64,000 nt of DNA from the NCBI RefSeq assembly GCF_015482775.1, contig NZ_CP058214.1, positions 3,214,501-3,278,500 on the forward strand. The letters are read 5' to 3'. Position 1 is the stretch's first letter, and the number at the start of each line of letters is the position of its first letter. A program made the translations under genes and the position numbers. This document shows, piece after piece, positions 1-7,928 of the stretch. Source of the stretch: Kaustia mangrovi (lineage in GTDB: Bacteria > Pseudomonadota > Alphaproteobacteria > Rhizobiales > Im1). The notes beneath the pieces were generated by a model, which saw nothing but the letters and a program-made list of their open reading frames with translations, ran no database searches and was not told the DNA's origin.

Positions 1-718
1 GCCCCATGCCGACGCCGAGCCCGCTCATCGCCGCCTCGATCATGAAATAGAGATGCTCGAACTCGCTCTCGCTGGCGGGCGTCACCGCATCGACGCCCTC
101 GAGGTCGAACCATTCCGCCCAGGCATGGCGCCGTGTCTGGGTGTGCAGGAAGGTGAAGGCGGCAAGGTCCGACGGGGTGCGCACTGGCCGCTCCGCCATC
201 AGCTTGGCCGACAGCACGGGGCCGGCATGCTCCGGCAGGAACGGGATCACCTCGTCGGAGCGCGCATGTGGCTGCTTCACGGAGCGGATGGCGAGGTCGA
301 GATTCTCCCGCGCGAAGTCGACCGGCACGTCGGAGGCCTGCAGCCTGAGATCGATATCGGGATAGCGCGCCTTGAAACGGTAGAGCCGCGGAATCAGCCA
401 GCGCATCATCAAGGTACCGAAGCAGGAGACGACGAGCTCGCCCCTGGCGGTCTGGGAGACGGAGCGCACGCCGCTCTCCACAAGGTCGAGCGCGCTGGTG
501 AGCACCGGCAGGAGGCGCCGCCCGGCCGCCGTCAGCCGCTGCTGGTTGCGCGGCCCCTCGAACAGCGCCACGCCGAGGATCTCCTCAAGCTGGCGGACCT
601 GCCGGCTGACCGCTCCGTGGGTGACCGCGAGCTCGTCCGCCGCGGCGCTGATCTGTTCGTGCCGGCCGGCGGCCTCGAAGGCCTTCAGCGCGTTCAAGGG
701 AGGCAGGTTGCGTCTCAT
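1..718 (-). CDS. LysR-family transcriptional regulator, GcvA-like (3' part cut by window edge)
   Basis: DNA-binding regulator, incomplete at its C-terminus. Reading leftward from the ATG at 718, the N-terminus (MRRNLPPLNALKAFEAAGRH) is the classic GcvA/AmpR-type LysR winged helix, followed by the recognition region (AVTHGAVSRQVRQLEE, about residues 30-45) and then the substrate-binding domain starting near residue 90 (GELVVSCFGTLMMRWLIPRL). About 239 of the usual 295-305 residues lie in the window. It is divergent from the EamA transporter at 921, and LysR proteins often control the divergent neighbour, so the transporter is a plausible target. The 200-bp gap between them holds a large inverted repeat. 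The family is certain; the effector is unknown. Confidence 0.9.
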   Translation of the reverse strand, partial: MRRNLPPLNALKAFEAAGRHEQISAAADELAVTHGAVSRQVRQLEEILGVALFEGPRNQQRLTAAGRRLLPVLTSALDLVESGVRSVSQTARGELVVSCFGTLMMRWLIPRLYRFKARYPDIDLRLQASDVPVDFARENLDLAIRSVKQPHARSDEVIPFLPEHAGPVLSAKLMAERPVRTPSDLAAFTFLHTQTRRHAWAEWFDLEGVDAVTPASESEFEHLYFMIEAAMSGLGVGMG

Positions 719-811
719 GTTCGTCAGGAAAACTCACAAACCGTCTCAGATCAAATCGTTTTGTGACAGGACCGATCCGGGCTACAGGCTGGAGCTGTCC
801 CGAATGGTCGA

Positions 812-897
812 GACGGCACCGGCCCGCTCCCCCACCCGGCTACCCATGAGATCATACTTCCGTGGGTGGCCGGGTGGGGGAGCGGGCCGGTGCCGCC
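812..897. repeat. Long imperfect inverted repeat (two arms of about 38 bp) between divergent genes
   Basis: The left arm (812-849) and right arm (860-897) are near-perfect reverse complements. The core arm sequence GGCCCGCTCCCCCACCCGGC at 821-840 recurs exactly inverted at 869-888, with only a few mismatches further out and a loop of about 10 nt. The repeat lies in the LysR/EamA divergent promoter region and would be transcribed in the leader of the EamA gene. There is no T-run, so it is not a standard terminator. It could be a miniature mobile element, a palindromic interspersed repeat or a leader structure. Confidence 0.8.
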
Positions 898-920
898 CGG
901 CAAGAAGACACGTGGTTGCA

Positions 921-1766
921 ATGGATGCTGTCACCTTCGCGGCGGTGATCGTCGCCGCCAGCCTGCATGCGGCATGGAACGCCATCATCAAGCTGGGGCT
1001 CGACCAGTTCCTGTCCATGACGCTCCTGTCGGTGGTTTCCGGCCTGATCTCGCTGGCGTTCATCCCGTTCCTGCCCCTGCCCGCCATCGAGGCCTTGCCG
1101 TTCCTCGCCGCGACGGTCTGCTGCCATACGGGCTACAAGCTGTTCCTGCTGCAGGCCTACAAGGCGGGCGATCTGGGGCAGGTCTATCCGCTGGCGCGGG
1201 GCACGGCGCCGCTCATCGTCGCGGTTGTCGGGGTGGCTCTGCTGTCGGAGCATCTCGCGCCGCTCGCCTGGGCGGGCATCGCGGTCCTCGTCGGCGGGGT
1301 CTGGCTCATGTCGCTGCGCGGCGGGCGCGACCTCGCCCGGATGGAGCGCAAGGGCGTGATGGCCGCGCTCGCCACCTCCGCCTTCATCGCCGGCTATACG
1401 CTGATCGACGGCACCGGCGCGCGCATCGCCGGCACCGCCTCCGGCTACACGGTGTGGCTGTTCCTGTTCGACGGCATCGCCATGGCCACCATCGCGGTGG
1501 TGCTGAGGGGGCCGAGTGCCTTCATGCGCATGTCGGGGGCGTGGAAGGGCGGCGCCGTCGCCGGTGCCCTGTCGCTCGGCGCCTACTGGATCGCCATCTG
1601 GGCCATGACGCGCGCGCCGATCGCCATGGTCGCGGCGCTGCGCGAGACCTCGGTGCTGTTCGCCGTGCTGATCTCGGCCGCCGTCCTCAAGGAGCCGCTG
1701 ACACGCTGGCGCACGGCCGCGGCCCTCCTGATCGTCGGGGGTGCTGCCGCGCTCCGACTCGGGTAA
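921..1766 (+). CDS. EamA/DMT-family transporter (281 aa)
   Basis: Inner-membrane carrier of the drug/metabolite transporter superfamily, typically exporting small metabolites or amino acids. The protein has about ten hydrophobic helices in two EamA repeats. The first begins with MDAVTFAAVIVAASLHAAWN and the second starts near residue 150, each ending in the usual ...SEHLAP / ...KEPLTRWR motif before the last helix. The length of 281 aa is normal. I chose the ATG at 921 because the conserved first helix starts there; the reading frame is open further upstream but that part is not family-like. The substrate is not predictable; the divergent LysR gene may regulate it. Confidence 0.85.
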   Translation: MDAVTFAAVIVAASLHAAWNAIIKLGLDQFLSMTLLSVVSGLISLAFIPFLPLPAIEALPFLAATVCCHTGYKLFLLQAYKAGDLGQVYPLARGTAPLIVAVVGVALLSEHLAPLAWAGIAVLVGGVWLMSLRGGRDLARMERKGVMAALATSAFIAGYTLIDGTGARIAGTASGYTVWLFLFDGIAMATIAVVLRGPSAFMRMSGAWKGGAVAGALSLGAYWIAIWAMTRAPIAMVAALRETSVLFAVLISAAVLKEPLTRWRTAAALLIVGGAAALRLG

Positions 1767-1849
1767 ACTCTTCTCCCATTTCACGGAGGCAACCCGTGAT
1801 GCGCCCCCATCGATCGGGTGTCGGGGGCACAACAGGAAAGACGGAACCC

Positions 1850-2419
1850 ATGTCGGATCAAAGCCAACGGACGGACGCCGGGCTGGTCAGCGGGAATCGC
1901 GGCTGGTTCATCGTGCTGGGGATCGTGATGATCGTCCTCGGGGCGCTCGCCATCCTGTTTCCCTGGGTCATGACGCTCGCCGCGGAGCTGCTGGTCGGCA
2001 TCGCGCTGGTGATCGGCGGGGCGACGATGATCGTCCATGCCTTCAGCGAGCGCAGCTGGGGCGGCGTCCTGTGGGAGGCGCTGCTCGGCATACTCTATCT
2101 TGTCGGCGGGCTCTATTTCCTCTTCCTGCCGGGGGTGGGCGCCGTCGCATTGACGGTCGCCCTGTCGGCCATCTTCATCGTGGACGGCATCCTGCGCGCC
2201 ATCATGGGCACGAGGCTGAAGCCGCGCAGCGGCTGGGGCTGGCTCGTCGCCGGCGGCGTCGTCTCGGCGGTCCTCGGCGTGATGCTGTTCGCCGGGCTGC
2301 CCGGAACGGCGGTCTGGGCGATCGGGCTGCTGCTCGGCATCAACCTCGTCTTCTCCGGCGCGGCCTTCCTGGCGCTCGGCGCCTCCGCCGGCAGCGGTCA
2401 GGCGAAGATGTCGGCATAG
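1850..2419 (+). CDS. HdeD/DUF308-family membrane protein (189 aa)
   Basis: Predicted inner-membrane protein with six hydrophobic segments arranged as three repeated helix pairs, the DUF308/HdeD pattern (WFIVLGIVMIVLGALAILFP, then GILYLVGGLYFLFLPG, then AGGVVSAVLGVMLF). In E. coli HdeD is linked to acid resistance; the biochemical role is unknown. An AGGAAAG-type ribosome site precedes the ATG at 1850. The gene follows the EamA transporter by 83 bp on the same strand and may be cotranscribed. Its last 22 bp overlap the 3' end of the convergent matB reading frame. Confidence 0.8.
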   Translation: MSDQSQRTDAGLVSGNRGWFIVLGIVMIVLGALAILFPWVMTLAAELLVGIALVIGGATMIVHAFSERSWGGVLWEALLGILYLVGGLYFLFLPGVGAVALTVALSAIFIVDGILRAIMGTRLKPRSGWGWLVAGGVVSAVLGVMLFAGLPGTAVWAIGLLLGINLVFSGAAFLALGASAGSGQAKMSA

Positions 2420-3920
2420 CGCTCCTTGAGCGCGGCCTTCTGCACCTTGCCCATGGTGTTGCGGGGCAACTCGTCGACATAGAAGACGCGCTTGGGCACC
2501 TTGAACTTGGCAAGCCGCTCGGCGAGGGTCGAGATGATCTCGTCCTCGCTCGGCGGCGTGCCGGCGCCGGTCGTGACGACAGCCACGACGCCTTCGCCGA
2601 AATCGGGATGGGCGACGCCGATGACGGCCGATTCGCCGATGCCGGGGAGCTGGTCGATCTCGGTCTCCACCTCCTTGGGATAGACGTTGAAGCCGCCGGA
2701 GATGATGAGGTCCTTGCCGCGCCCGACGATGGAGACGCGCCCGTCGTCGGCCATCACGCCCATGTCGCCGGTGATGAAATAGCCGTCGGCGCGGAATTCC
2801 TCCGCCGTCTTCTCCGGCATGCGCCAATAGCCCTTGAAGACATTCGGCCCCTTGCACTCCACGATGCCGACCTCGCCGTGCGGAATCTCGCGGCCCTCGC
2901 CGTCGGCGACGCGCACCGACACGCCGGGCAGCGCATAGCCGACCGTTCCGGGCACCCGCTCGCCCTCATAGGGGTTTGAGGTGATCATGCCGCATTCGGT
3001 CATGCCGTAGCGCTCCAGGATTCTAAGCCCGGTGCGCGCGGCGAAGGTCTCGTGCGTCTCCGCCAGCATCGGCGCCGAGCCGGAGACGAACAGGCGCATG
3101 TTGCGGCAGACCTCGCGGCCGAAGCGCTCGTCGCCCAGAAGCCGCGTATAGAAGGTCGGAACCCCCATCATGACGCTCGCCTCGGGCAGGAAGCGCAACA
3201 CCGTGTCGACGTCGAACCTGTCGAGCCAGATGATCTCCGAACCGTTCAAGAAGGCGGTGTTGAGCGCCACATAGAGCCCGTGCACATGGAAGATCGGCAG
3301 GGCGTGGAGCAGCACGTCGCCCGGCACGAAGCCCCATAGCTCGTGTAGCGTCAGCGCGTTGGAGGAGAGATTGTCGTGGGTGAGCATCGCGCCCTTCGAC
3401 CGCCCGGTCGTGCCGGAGGTGTAGAGCAGCCCCGCCAGGTCGTCGCCCGCGCGCATCGCCGTCTCGCAGGTGCTGGAAGCCGTGGCCGCGGCCTCCGCCA
3501 GCGTGCCCTTGCCGTCCCCGTCGAGCGTGGCGACCGCGCCGACGCCGCGCTTTGCCGCGATCTCGTCGATAGCCCCCGGCGCGCGCTCGTCGTCACGACG
3601 AGGGAGGGCTCGGCGTCGGAGACGAAATAGTCGACCTCCGCGGGCGTATAGGCGGTGTTCAGCGGCTGATAGACCGCGCCAACCTTGAGGACCGCCAGAT
3701 AGAGCGCGACATTGTCGAGCGATTTCTCCACCTGCACCGTCACCCGGTCGCCGGGGGCGACGCCGAGGCCCTTGAGCGCATTGGCGAAGCGCGAGACCTG
3801 GGCGCGAAGCGCGCTGTAGCTCATCCGCGAGCCGTCGGGCATGCGGAAGGCTGTCCGGTCGCCGGCCTCGACGAAGCGCGCGTCGAGCAGGGCATAGAGA
3901 TTGGCGTTGTCCTCGGTCAT
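2398..3920 (-). pseudogene. matB: malonyl-CoA synthetase MatB, interrupted by a one-base frameshift
   Basis: AMP-forming acyl-CoA synthetase that would activate malonate to malonyl-CoA. The N-terminal part (from the ATG at 3920, MTEDNANLYALLDARF) is in one frame as far as about 3595. The rest is in another frame and carries the ATP-binding loop YTSGTTGRSKG, ERYGMTE, ITGDMG, the hinge GRGKDLIISGGFNVYPKEVE and the C-terminal lysine motif PRNTMGKVQK. Restoring one base near 3585-3600 joins them into about 507 residues, the normal MatB length. The second half has no good start of its own. Either a sequencing error or a recent inactivation explains this. The location beside matR and opposite matPQMA fits malonate use. 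An alternative start is at 3929. Confidence 0.8.
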
Positions 3921-3948
3921 CGGGGGCATCCTCTTCTTGTCGGGAGGG

Positions 3949-4755
3949 TCAGGAGGCTTCGGATTTCAGATATTCGGTGGGCAGGCTCGCCAAGAAGTCG
4001 TTGAAGCTGCCGCTCTGGCGCGTCACGTGGCGGCTGAGCAGGGCGTCGGCGTCGCCGCCACGGCCCTCGCGGATGGCGGCGACGATGCTCTCGTGCTCGG
4101 CGAAGGATTCGGTCAGCCGGTTGCGGCGGCGAAGCTGCAGCCGCCGATAGGGCGACAGGCGGTTGCGCAGCCGCACGGTCTCCGCCGCCAGGAAGCGGTT
4201 GTGGCTTGCCCGGTAGATCGCCTCATGGAAGGCCATATTGGCCTTGTAATAGTCGTCGGACTGGCCGGCGGCGGCATGGCGGGCGCACTCCTCGTGGGCC
4301 TCCTGCAGCGCCGTGAGCTCCTGCTCGCTGGCGCGCTGTGCGGCGAGCCGGCCGCACATGCCCTCGAGCTCCGCCATGACCTCGAACATCTCCACGAGTT
4401 CCGCCAGGCCGAGCCGCGTGACGGTGGCGCCGCGATTGCGCCGGATCTCCACCAGTCCGCTGGCGGCGAGCTGGGAGAGCGCCTCGCGGACCGGCGTGCG
4501 CGATATGCCGAATCTCTCCGCCAGGCGCGTCTCGTCGAGCCGGTCGCCCGGCAGCAGCCTGTTGGTCAGGATGTCCTGCTCGAGCGCCTGTCTGATCTGG
4601 TCGGCTGCGGTTCCCACTCTCGACCGTCTTTCGTGTGCGTATCTTCGTTCTGCGTGCCGGTCCCGCCGTCCATGTTGGGGGCTATCGTCGCTTGGACCAT
4701 TGGCTAGGTTGGTTCCGGCGCGAACACCGTCCAGGATCGGGCGGGGAGCCGTCAC
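3949..4755 (-). CDS. matR: GntR-family (FadR subfamily, FCD domain) regulator of malonate genes
   Basis: Repressor-type regulator with an N-terminal winged helix (about residues 50-115: GDRLDETRLAERFGISRTPVREAL) and a C-terminal FCD ligand domain with metal-binding histidines (MAFHEAIYRASHN; HESIVAAI; SRHVTRQ). The start is a GTG at 4755 with AAGGAG 8 nt upstream, giving 268 aa including a poorly conserved leader of about 45 residues; a GTG at 4617 is the alternative if that leader is not made. It sits between matB on its own strand and the divergent matPQMA operon, the position of MatR-type regulators, so malonate or malonyl-CoA is the expected effector. Confidence 0.8.
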   Translation of the reverse strand: MTAPRPILDGVRAGTNLANGPSDDSPQHGRRDRHAERRYAHERRSRVGTAADQIRQALEQDILTNRLLPGDRLDETRLAERFGISRTPVREALSQLAASGLVEIRRNRGATVTRLGLAELVEMFEVMAELEGMCGRLAAQRASEQELTALQEAHEECARHAAAGQSDDYYKANMAFHEAIYRASHNRFLAAETVRLRNRLSPYRRLQLRRRNRLTESFAEHESIVAAIREGRGGDADALLSRHVTRQSGSFNDFLASLPTEYLKSEAS

Positions 4756-4787
4756 ATGCCCGGCTCCTTATAGCGCGCCGTATTTCT

Positions 4788-4847
4788 GTATACAATCAGC
4801 CTGTCATTGTATGATATGATTTTGACATCGTATACGGGACTATATAG
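4788..4847 (+). promoter_or_regulatory. Candidate mat promoter with two GTATAC operators
   Basis: The matR/matP intergenic region holds two GTATAC palindromes, at 4788-4793 and 4830-4835, exactly 42 bp (four helical turns) apart. There is also an ATACAAT (4790-4796) / ATTGTAT (4806-4812) inverted pair. A TTGACA at 4822-4827 and TATATAG at 4841-4847 suggest a promoter reading into matP, although the spacer is short. The sequence around 4788 (CTGTATACAATC) resembles the TTGTA/TACA operator type reported for MatR. This is a prediction only. Confidence 0.5.
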
Positions 4848-4896
4848 CGTATCTTTTCAGCCGATAAGACACGAAGGCTCAAACTGGGAGGAAATA

Positions 4897-5907
4897 ATGA
4901 CCCGTCTGTTCAGGACGCTTCTGGCTGGCTGCGCCGCGGTCGGCATGGCCGTCGCGACGGTGGCCGGTGCGCAGGCCGCGGAGATGACGCTCAAGGCCTC
5001 GCATCAGTGGCCGGGTGGCAAGGGGGACGTGCGCGACGAGATGGTGCAGATCATCGCGCGCGAGGTGGAAAAAGCCGATGTCGGCCTGAAGATCCAGGTC
5101 TATCCGGGCAAGTCGCTCTTCAAGCCCAAGGAGCAGTGGGGCGCCCTGGTCAAGGGCCAGCTCGACATCTCCGCCTTCCCGCTCGACTATGCGAGCGGCC
5201 GCCATCCGCAGTTCTCCGCGACCCTCATGCCGGGCCTCGTGCGCAATCACGACCGCGCGGAGCGGCTCAACGATTCGCCCTTCATGGACCAGATCAAGGA
5301 GATCATCGACGAGGCGGGCGTGATGGTGCTGTCCGATGCCTGGCTCGCCGGCGCCTTCGCCTCCAAGCAGGACTGCATCCGGGGCCCTGAGACCATCAAG
5401 GGGCAGGTGACGCGCGCGGCCGGCCCGGCGTTTGAGCAGATGCTCGCTGCCGCCGGCGCCTCGATCTCCTCCATGCCGTCGTCCGAGATCTACACCGCCA
5501 TGCAGACCGGCGTGCTCGACGCGGCCAATACGAGCTCCGGCTCCTTCGTCTCCTACCGCATCTACGAGCAGGTGAAGTGCCTCACCGCGCCGGGCGAGAA
5601 CGCGCTGTGGTTCATGTACGAGCCGATCCTCGTGTCCAAGAAGACCTGGGAGAAGCTCGACGAGAAGCAGCAGAACGCCCTGCTCGACGCCGGCGAGACG
5701 GCCCAGAACTACTTCGCCAAGGAGACCCGCAAGATCGACCAGAAGATGGTCGACACCTTCAAGGAGGCGGGCGTCGAGGTGATCGACATGTCGGCCGACG
5801 ACTACAAGGCCTGGATCGAGGTCGCCAAGAAGAGCGCCTACAAGAACTTCGAGGAGAAGGTGAAGGGCGGCAAGCAGCTCATCGCCGACGCGCTCGCCGT
5901 CGAGTGA
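4897..5907 (+). CDS. matP: TRAP transporter solute-binding protein (DctP family), probably malonate-binding
   Basis: Periplasmic binding subunit of a tripartite ATP-independent transporter. The N-terminus has an export signal (MTRLFRTLLAGCAAVGMAVA, cleavage after AQA near residue 26). The mature part has DctP features: the GKSLFKPKEQWGALVKGQLD segment and the conserved arginine/asparagine ligand region (GQVTRAAGPAFE; LDAANTSSGSF). The ATG at 4897 follows a strong GGGAGGAAATA site, giving 336 aa. It is first in a run with the two membrane subunits and malonyl-CoA decarboxylase, the order known for matPQMAB of Sinorhizobium meliloti, hence the malonate assignment. Confidence 0.82.
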   Translation: MTRLFRTLLAGCAAVGMAVATVAGAQAAEMTLKASHQWPGGKGDVRDEMVQIIAREVEKADVGLKIQVYPGKSLFKPKEQWGALVKGQLDISAFPLDYASGRHPQFSATLMPGLVRNHDRAERLNDSPFMDQIKEIIDEAGVMVLSDAWLAGAFASKQDCIRGPETIKGQVTRAAGPAFEQMLAAAGASISSMPSSEIYTAMQTGVLDAANTSSGSFVSYRIYEQVKCLTAPGENALWFMYEPILVSKKTWEKLDEKQQNALLDAGETAQNYFAKETRKIDQKMVDTFKEAGVEVIDMSADDYKAWIEVAKKSAYKNFEEKVKGGKQLIADALAVE

Positions 5908-5944
5908 TCCCGTCCCCAGGCTATTGCGTCCCATGCCAACCCGG

Positions 5945-6017
5945 CCGTCATTCCCGCGCAAGCGGGAATCCATTGCAGCGGCAGCAACATGGATCCCCGC
6001 TTGCGCGGGGATGACGG
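5945..6017. repeat. Paired palindromic intergenic repeat (REP/BIME-like)
   Basis: Two inverted copies of the widespread proteobacterial palindrome: CGTCATTCCCGCGCAAGCGG at 5945-5964, and its inverse GGATCCCCGCTTGCGCGGGG at 5991-6010 continuing into ATGACGG. Each copy holds its own small stem (CCCGC..GCGGG type), and the two can also pair with each other. It lies in the matP-matQ gap, where a stable hairpin would protect the abundant binding-protein message and reduce read-through to the membrane subunits. Confidence 0.85.
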
Positions 6018-6129
6018 GCAAGAGCACAGGGTATCGGCATGGGACAAGCACTCCGGGCCCGGCCATCGTGAAAGGGCGGTCGGGCCCGCGATGTTCCGCG
6101 ATGTCTTGTTGAAAGCCGGATCTTCGCCA

Positions 6130-6615
6130 ATGCGTGCCTATATCCGTCTCATGGATGCGGTTTCGAGGCTGTGCGGCATCGTCGCCATGGCCCTGCTCGC
6201 CGCGGCCGTCTTCGTCGTCTGCTACATGATCTTCGTGCGCTACGTTCTGGGGCACTCCACGATCTGGCAGACCGAGTTCACGATCTACGCGCTGATGGCG
6301 GCGACCTTCATCGGCTCGCCCTATGTGCTGATGTTGCGCGGCCATGTGGGCGTCGACCTCCTGCCGCTGGCCCTGCCCGAGCGCGGGCGGATCGTTCTGG
6401 AGGTCGTCGCCGGCCTTCTCGGCCTCGCCTTCTGCATGCTGCTGGCCTATGCGAGCTGGATCTATTTCCACGAGGCCTGGGCGGGCGGCTGGCGCACCGA
6501 CACGGTCTGGGCGCCGCCCCTGTGGATTCCCGTCGCGCCGCTGCCTCTCGGGGCGGGGCTGTTGTGCCTGCAATATGTGGCTGAGCTCATGAAGCTGAAT
6601 GGAGCGCGCCAGTGA
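6130..6615 (+). CDS. matQ: TRAP transporter small membrane subunit (DctQ family)
   Basis: Small permease subunit with four hydrophobic helices (about residues 15-38, 46-66, 87-108 and 127-150), the DctQ layout. The family-typical WQTEFTIYALMAATFIGSPYVL segment (helix 2, with the conserved acidic residue) is present and the length, 161 aa, is normal. The ATG at 6130 starts the conserved region; an in-frame ATG at 6091 would add 13 residues and no strong ribosome site decides between them. Its stop (TGA 6613-6615) overlaps the GTG start of matM, so the two membrane subunits are translationally coupled. Confidence 0.85.
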   Translation: MRAYIRLMDAVSRLCGIVAMALLAAAVFVVCYMIFVRYVLGHSTIWQTEFTIYALMAATFIGSPYVLMLRGHVGVDLLPLALPERGRIVLEVVAGLLGLAFCMLLAYASWIYFHEAWAGGWRTDTVWAPPLWIPVAPLPLGAGLLCLQYVAELMKLNGARQ

Positions 6616-7928
6616 GCCCTCTCGAACTCGGCGGCGTCGTCCTGATCGTGCTGCTCGCGCTGATCGCGACCGGCATGCCCATCGCCTTCGCACTCGGTCT
6701 CGTCTCGATCGGCGCGCTGATCGCGACCGAAGGCCCCGGCTCGATCTCGATCCTCGGGGAGACGTTCTTCGCCGGCCTCAACTCCTTCGGCCTCGTCTCG
6801 ATCCCGATGTTCATCCTGATGGGGGCGGCGGTCGCCTCCAGTCCCGCCGGCCGCGATCTCTACGAGGCGCTCGACCGGTGGCTGACGCGGGTGCCGGGCG
6901 GGCTCGTGCTCTCCAATCTCGGCGCCTGCGGCCTGTTCGCCGCGCTGTCGGGGTCCTCGCCCGCCACCTGCGCGGCCATCGGCAAGATGGGCATTCCGGA
7001 GATGCGCAAGCGGGGCTACCCCCCGTCCATCGCGACGGGCTCCATCGCGGCGGGCGGCACGCTCGGCATCCTCATCCCGCCCTCCATCACGCTGATCGTC
7101 TACGGCATCGCCACGGAGACCTCCATCGGGCGCCTGTTCCTGGCGGGCATCCTGCCGGGGCTCTTGCTGGTCGGCCTGTTCATGGCCTGGACGCTGATCG
7201 CCTGCAAGGCGAAGGGCTATGCGCTCACCTCCATGTCGGGCTCCTTCACGCTGAGGGAGAAGATGGAGGCGCTGCCGCGCGTCCTGCCCTTCCTCACCAT
7301 CATCGTCGCGATCCTCTATGTGCTCTATGGCGGTGTCGCCACGCCGTCGGAGGCCGCAGGCGCCGGCGCGATGTTCTGCCTCCTGCTGGTCATCGTGATC
7401 TACCGGATGTGGAAAGCGGGCCCGATCGTCGACATGTTCCGCGACGCGATCCGCGAATCGATCATGATCATGATGATCATCGCGGCTTCGGAACTCTTCT
7501 CCTTCGCGCTGTCCTCCATGTTCATCACCCAGTCGGTCGCCGGCTGGATCGCGGATCTGGATGTCAATCGCTGGGCCTTGATGGGGATCATCAACGTGTT
7601 CCTGCTGATCGCTGGCTTTTTCCTGCCGCCGGTTGCGGTGATCCTGATGACCGCGCCGATCCTCCTGCCCATCATCACCCAGGCGGGTTTCGATCCCTAC
7701 TGGTTCGCGGTGGTGCTGACCGTCAACATGGAGATCGGGCTGATCACGCCGCCCGTCGGCCTCAATCTCTACGTCATCAACGGCATCGTGCCGGATGTGC
7801 CGCTGGGTACCATCCTGCGCGGATCCGCCCCATATGTTCTGTGCATGGTTCTGGCAATCATAATCCTGTGCATTTTCCCGGCTATAGCCACATGGCTGCC
7901 GGAGGCCTTGATGGGGCGTGCGCTATGA
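6612..7928 (+). CDS. matM: TRAP transporter large membrane subunit (DctM family)
   Basis: Ion-coupled transport channel subunit with about 12 helices and 438 aa, the normal DctM length. Family motifs include the N-terminal GMPIAFALG, the GSSPATCAAIGKMGIPEM loop (first half) and the matching MEIGLITPPVGLNLYVINGI of the second half. The start is GTG at 6612, overlapping the matQ stop. The ending TGA (7926-7928) overlaps the ATG of matA (7925-7927), tying uptake directly to the catabolic enzyme. Confidence 0.9.
   Translation: MSPLELGGVVLIVLLALIATGMPIAFALGLVSIGALIATEGPGSISILGETFFAGLNSFGLVSIPMFILMGAAVASSPAGRDLYEALDRWLTRVPGGLVLSNLGACGLFAALSGSSPATCAAIGKMGIPEMRKRGYPPSIATGSIAAGGTLGILIPPSITLIVYGIATETSIGRLFLAGILPGLLLVGLFMAWTLIACKAKGYALTSMSGSFTLREKMEALPRVLPFLTIIVAILYVLYGGVATPSEAAGAGAMFCLLLVIVIYRMWKAGPIVDMFRDAIRESIMIMMIIAASELFSFALSSMFITQSVAGWIADLDVNRWALMGIINVFLLIAGFFLPPVAVILMTAPILLPIITQAGFDPYWFAVVLTVNMEIGLITPPVGLNLYVINGIVPDVPLGTILRGSAPYVLCMVLAIIILCIFPAIATWLPEALMGRAL

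Noticed and set aside
5924-6130. Small frames over the matP-matQ gap with PRKRGS/ACAGMT-type peptides
   Set aside because: These peptides are the well-known false translations of the palindromic repeat at 5945-6017.
4879-6693. Very long antisense frame over the matP-matQ region
   Set aside because: Product of GC-rich codon bias; low-complexity translation and it includes the palindromic repeat. The plus-strand TRAP genes are certain.
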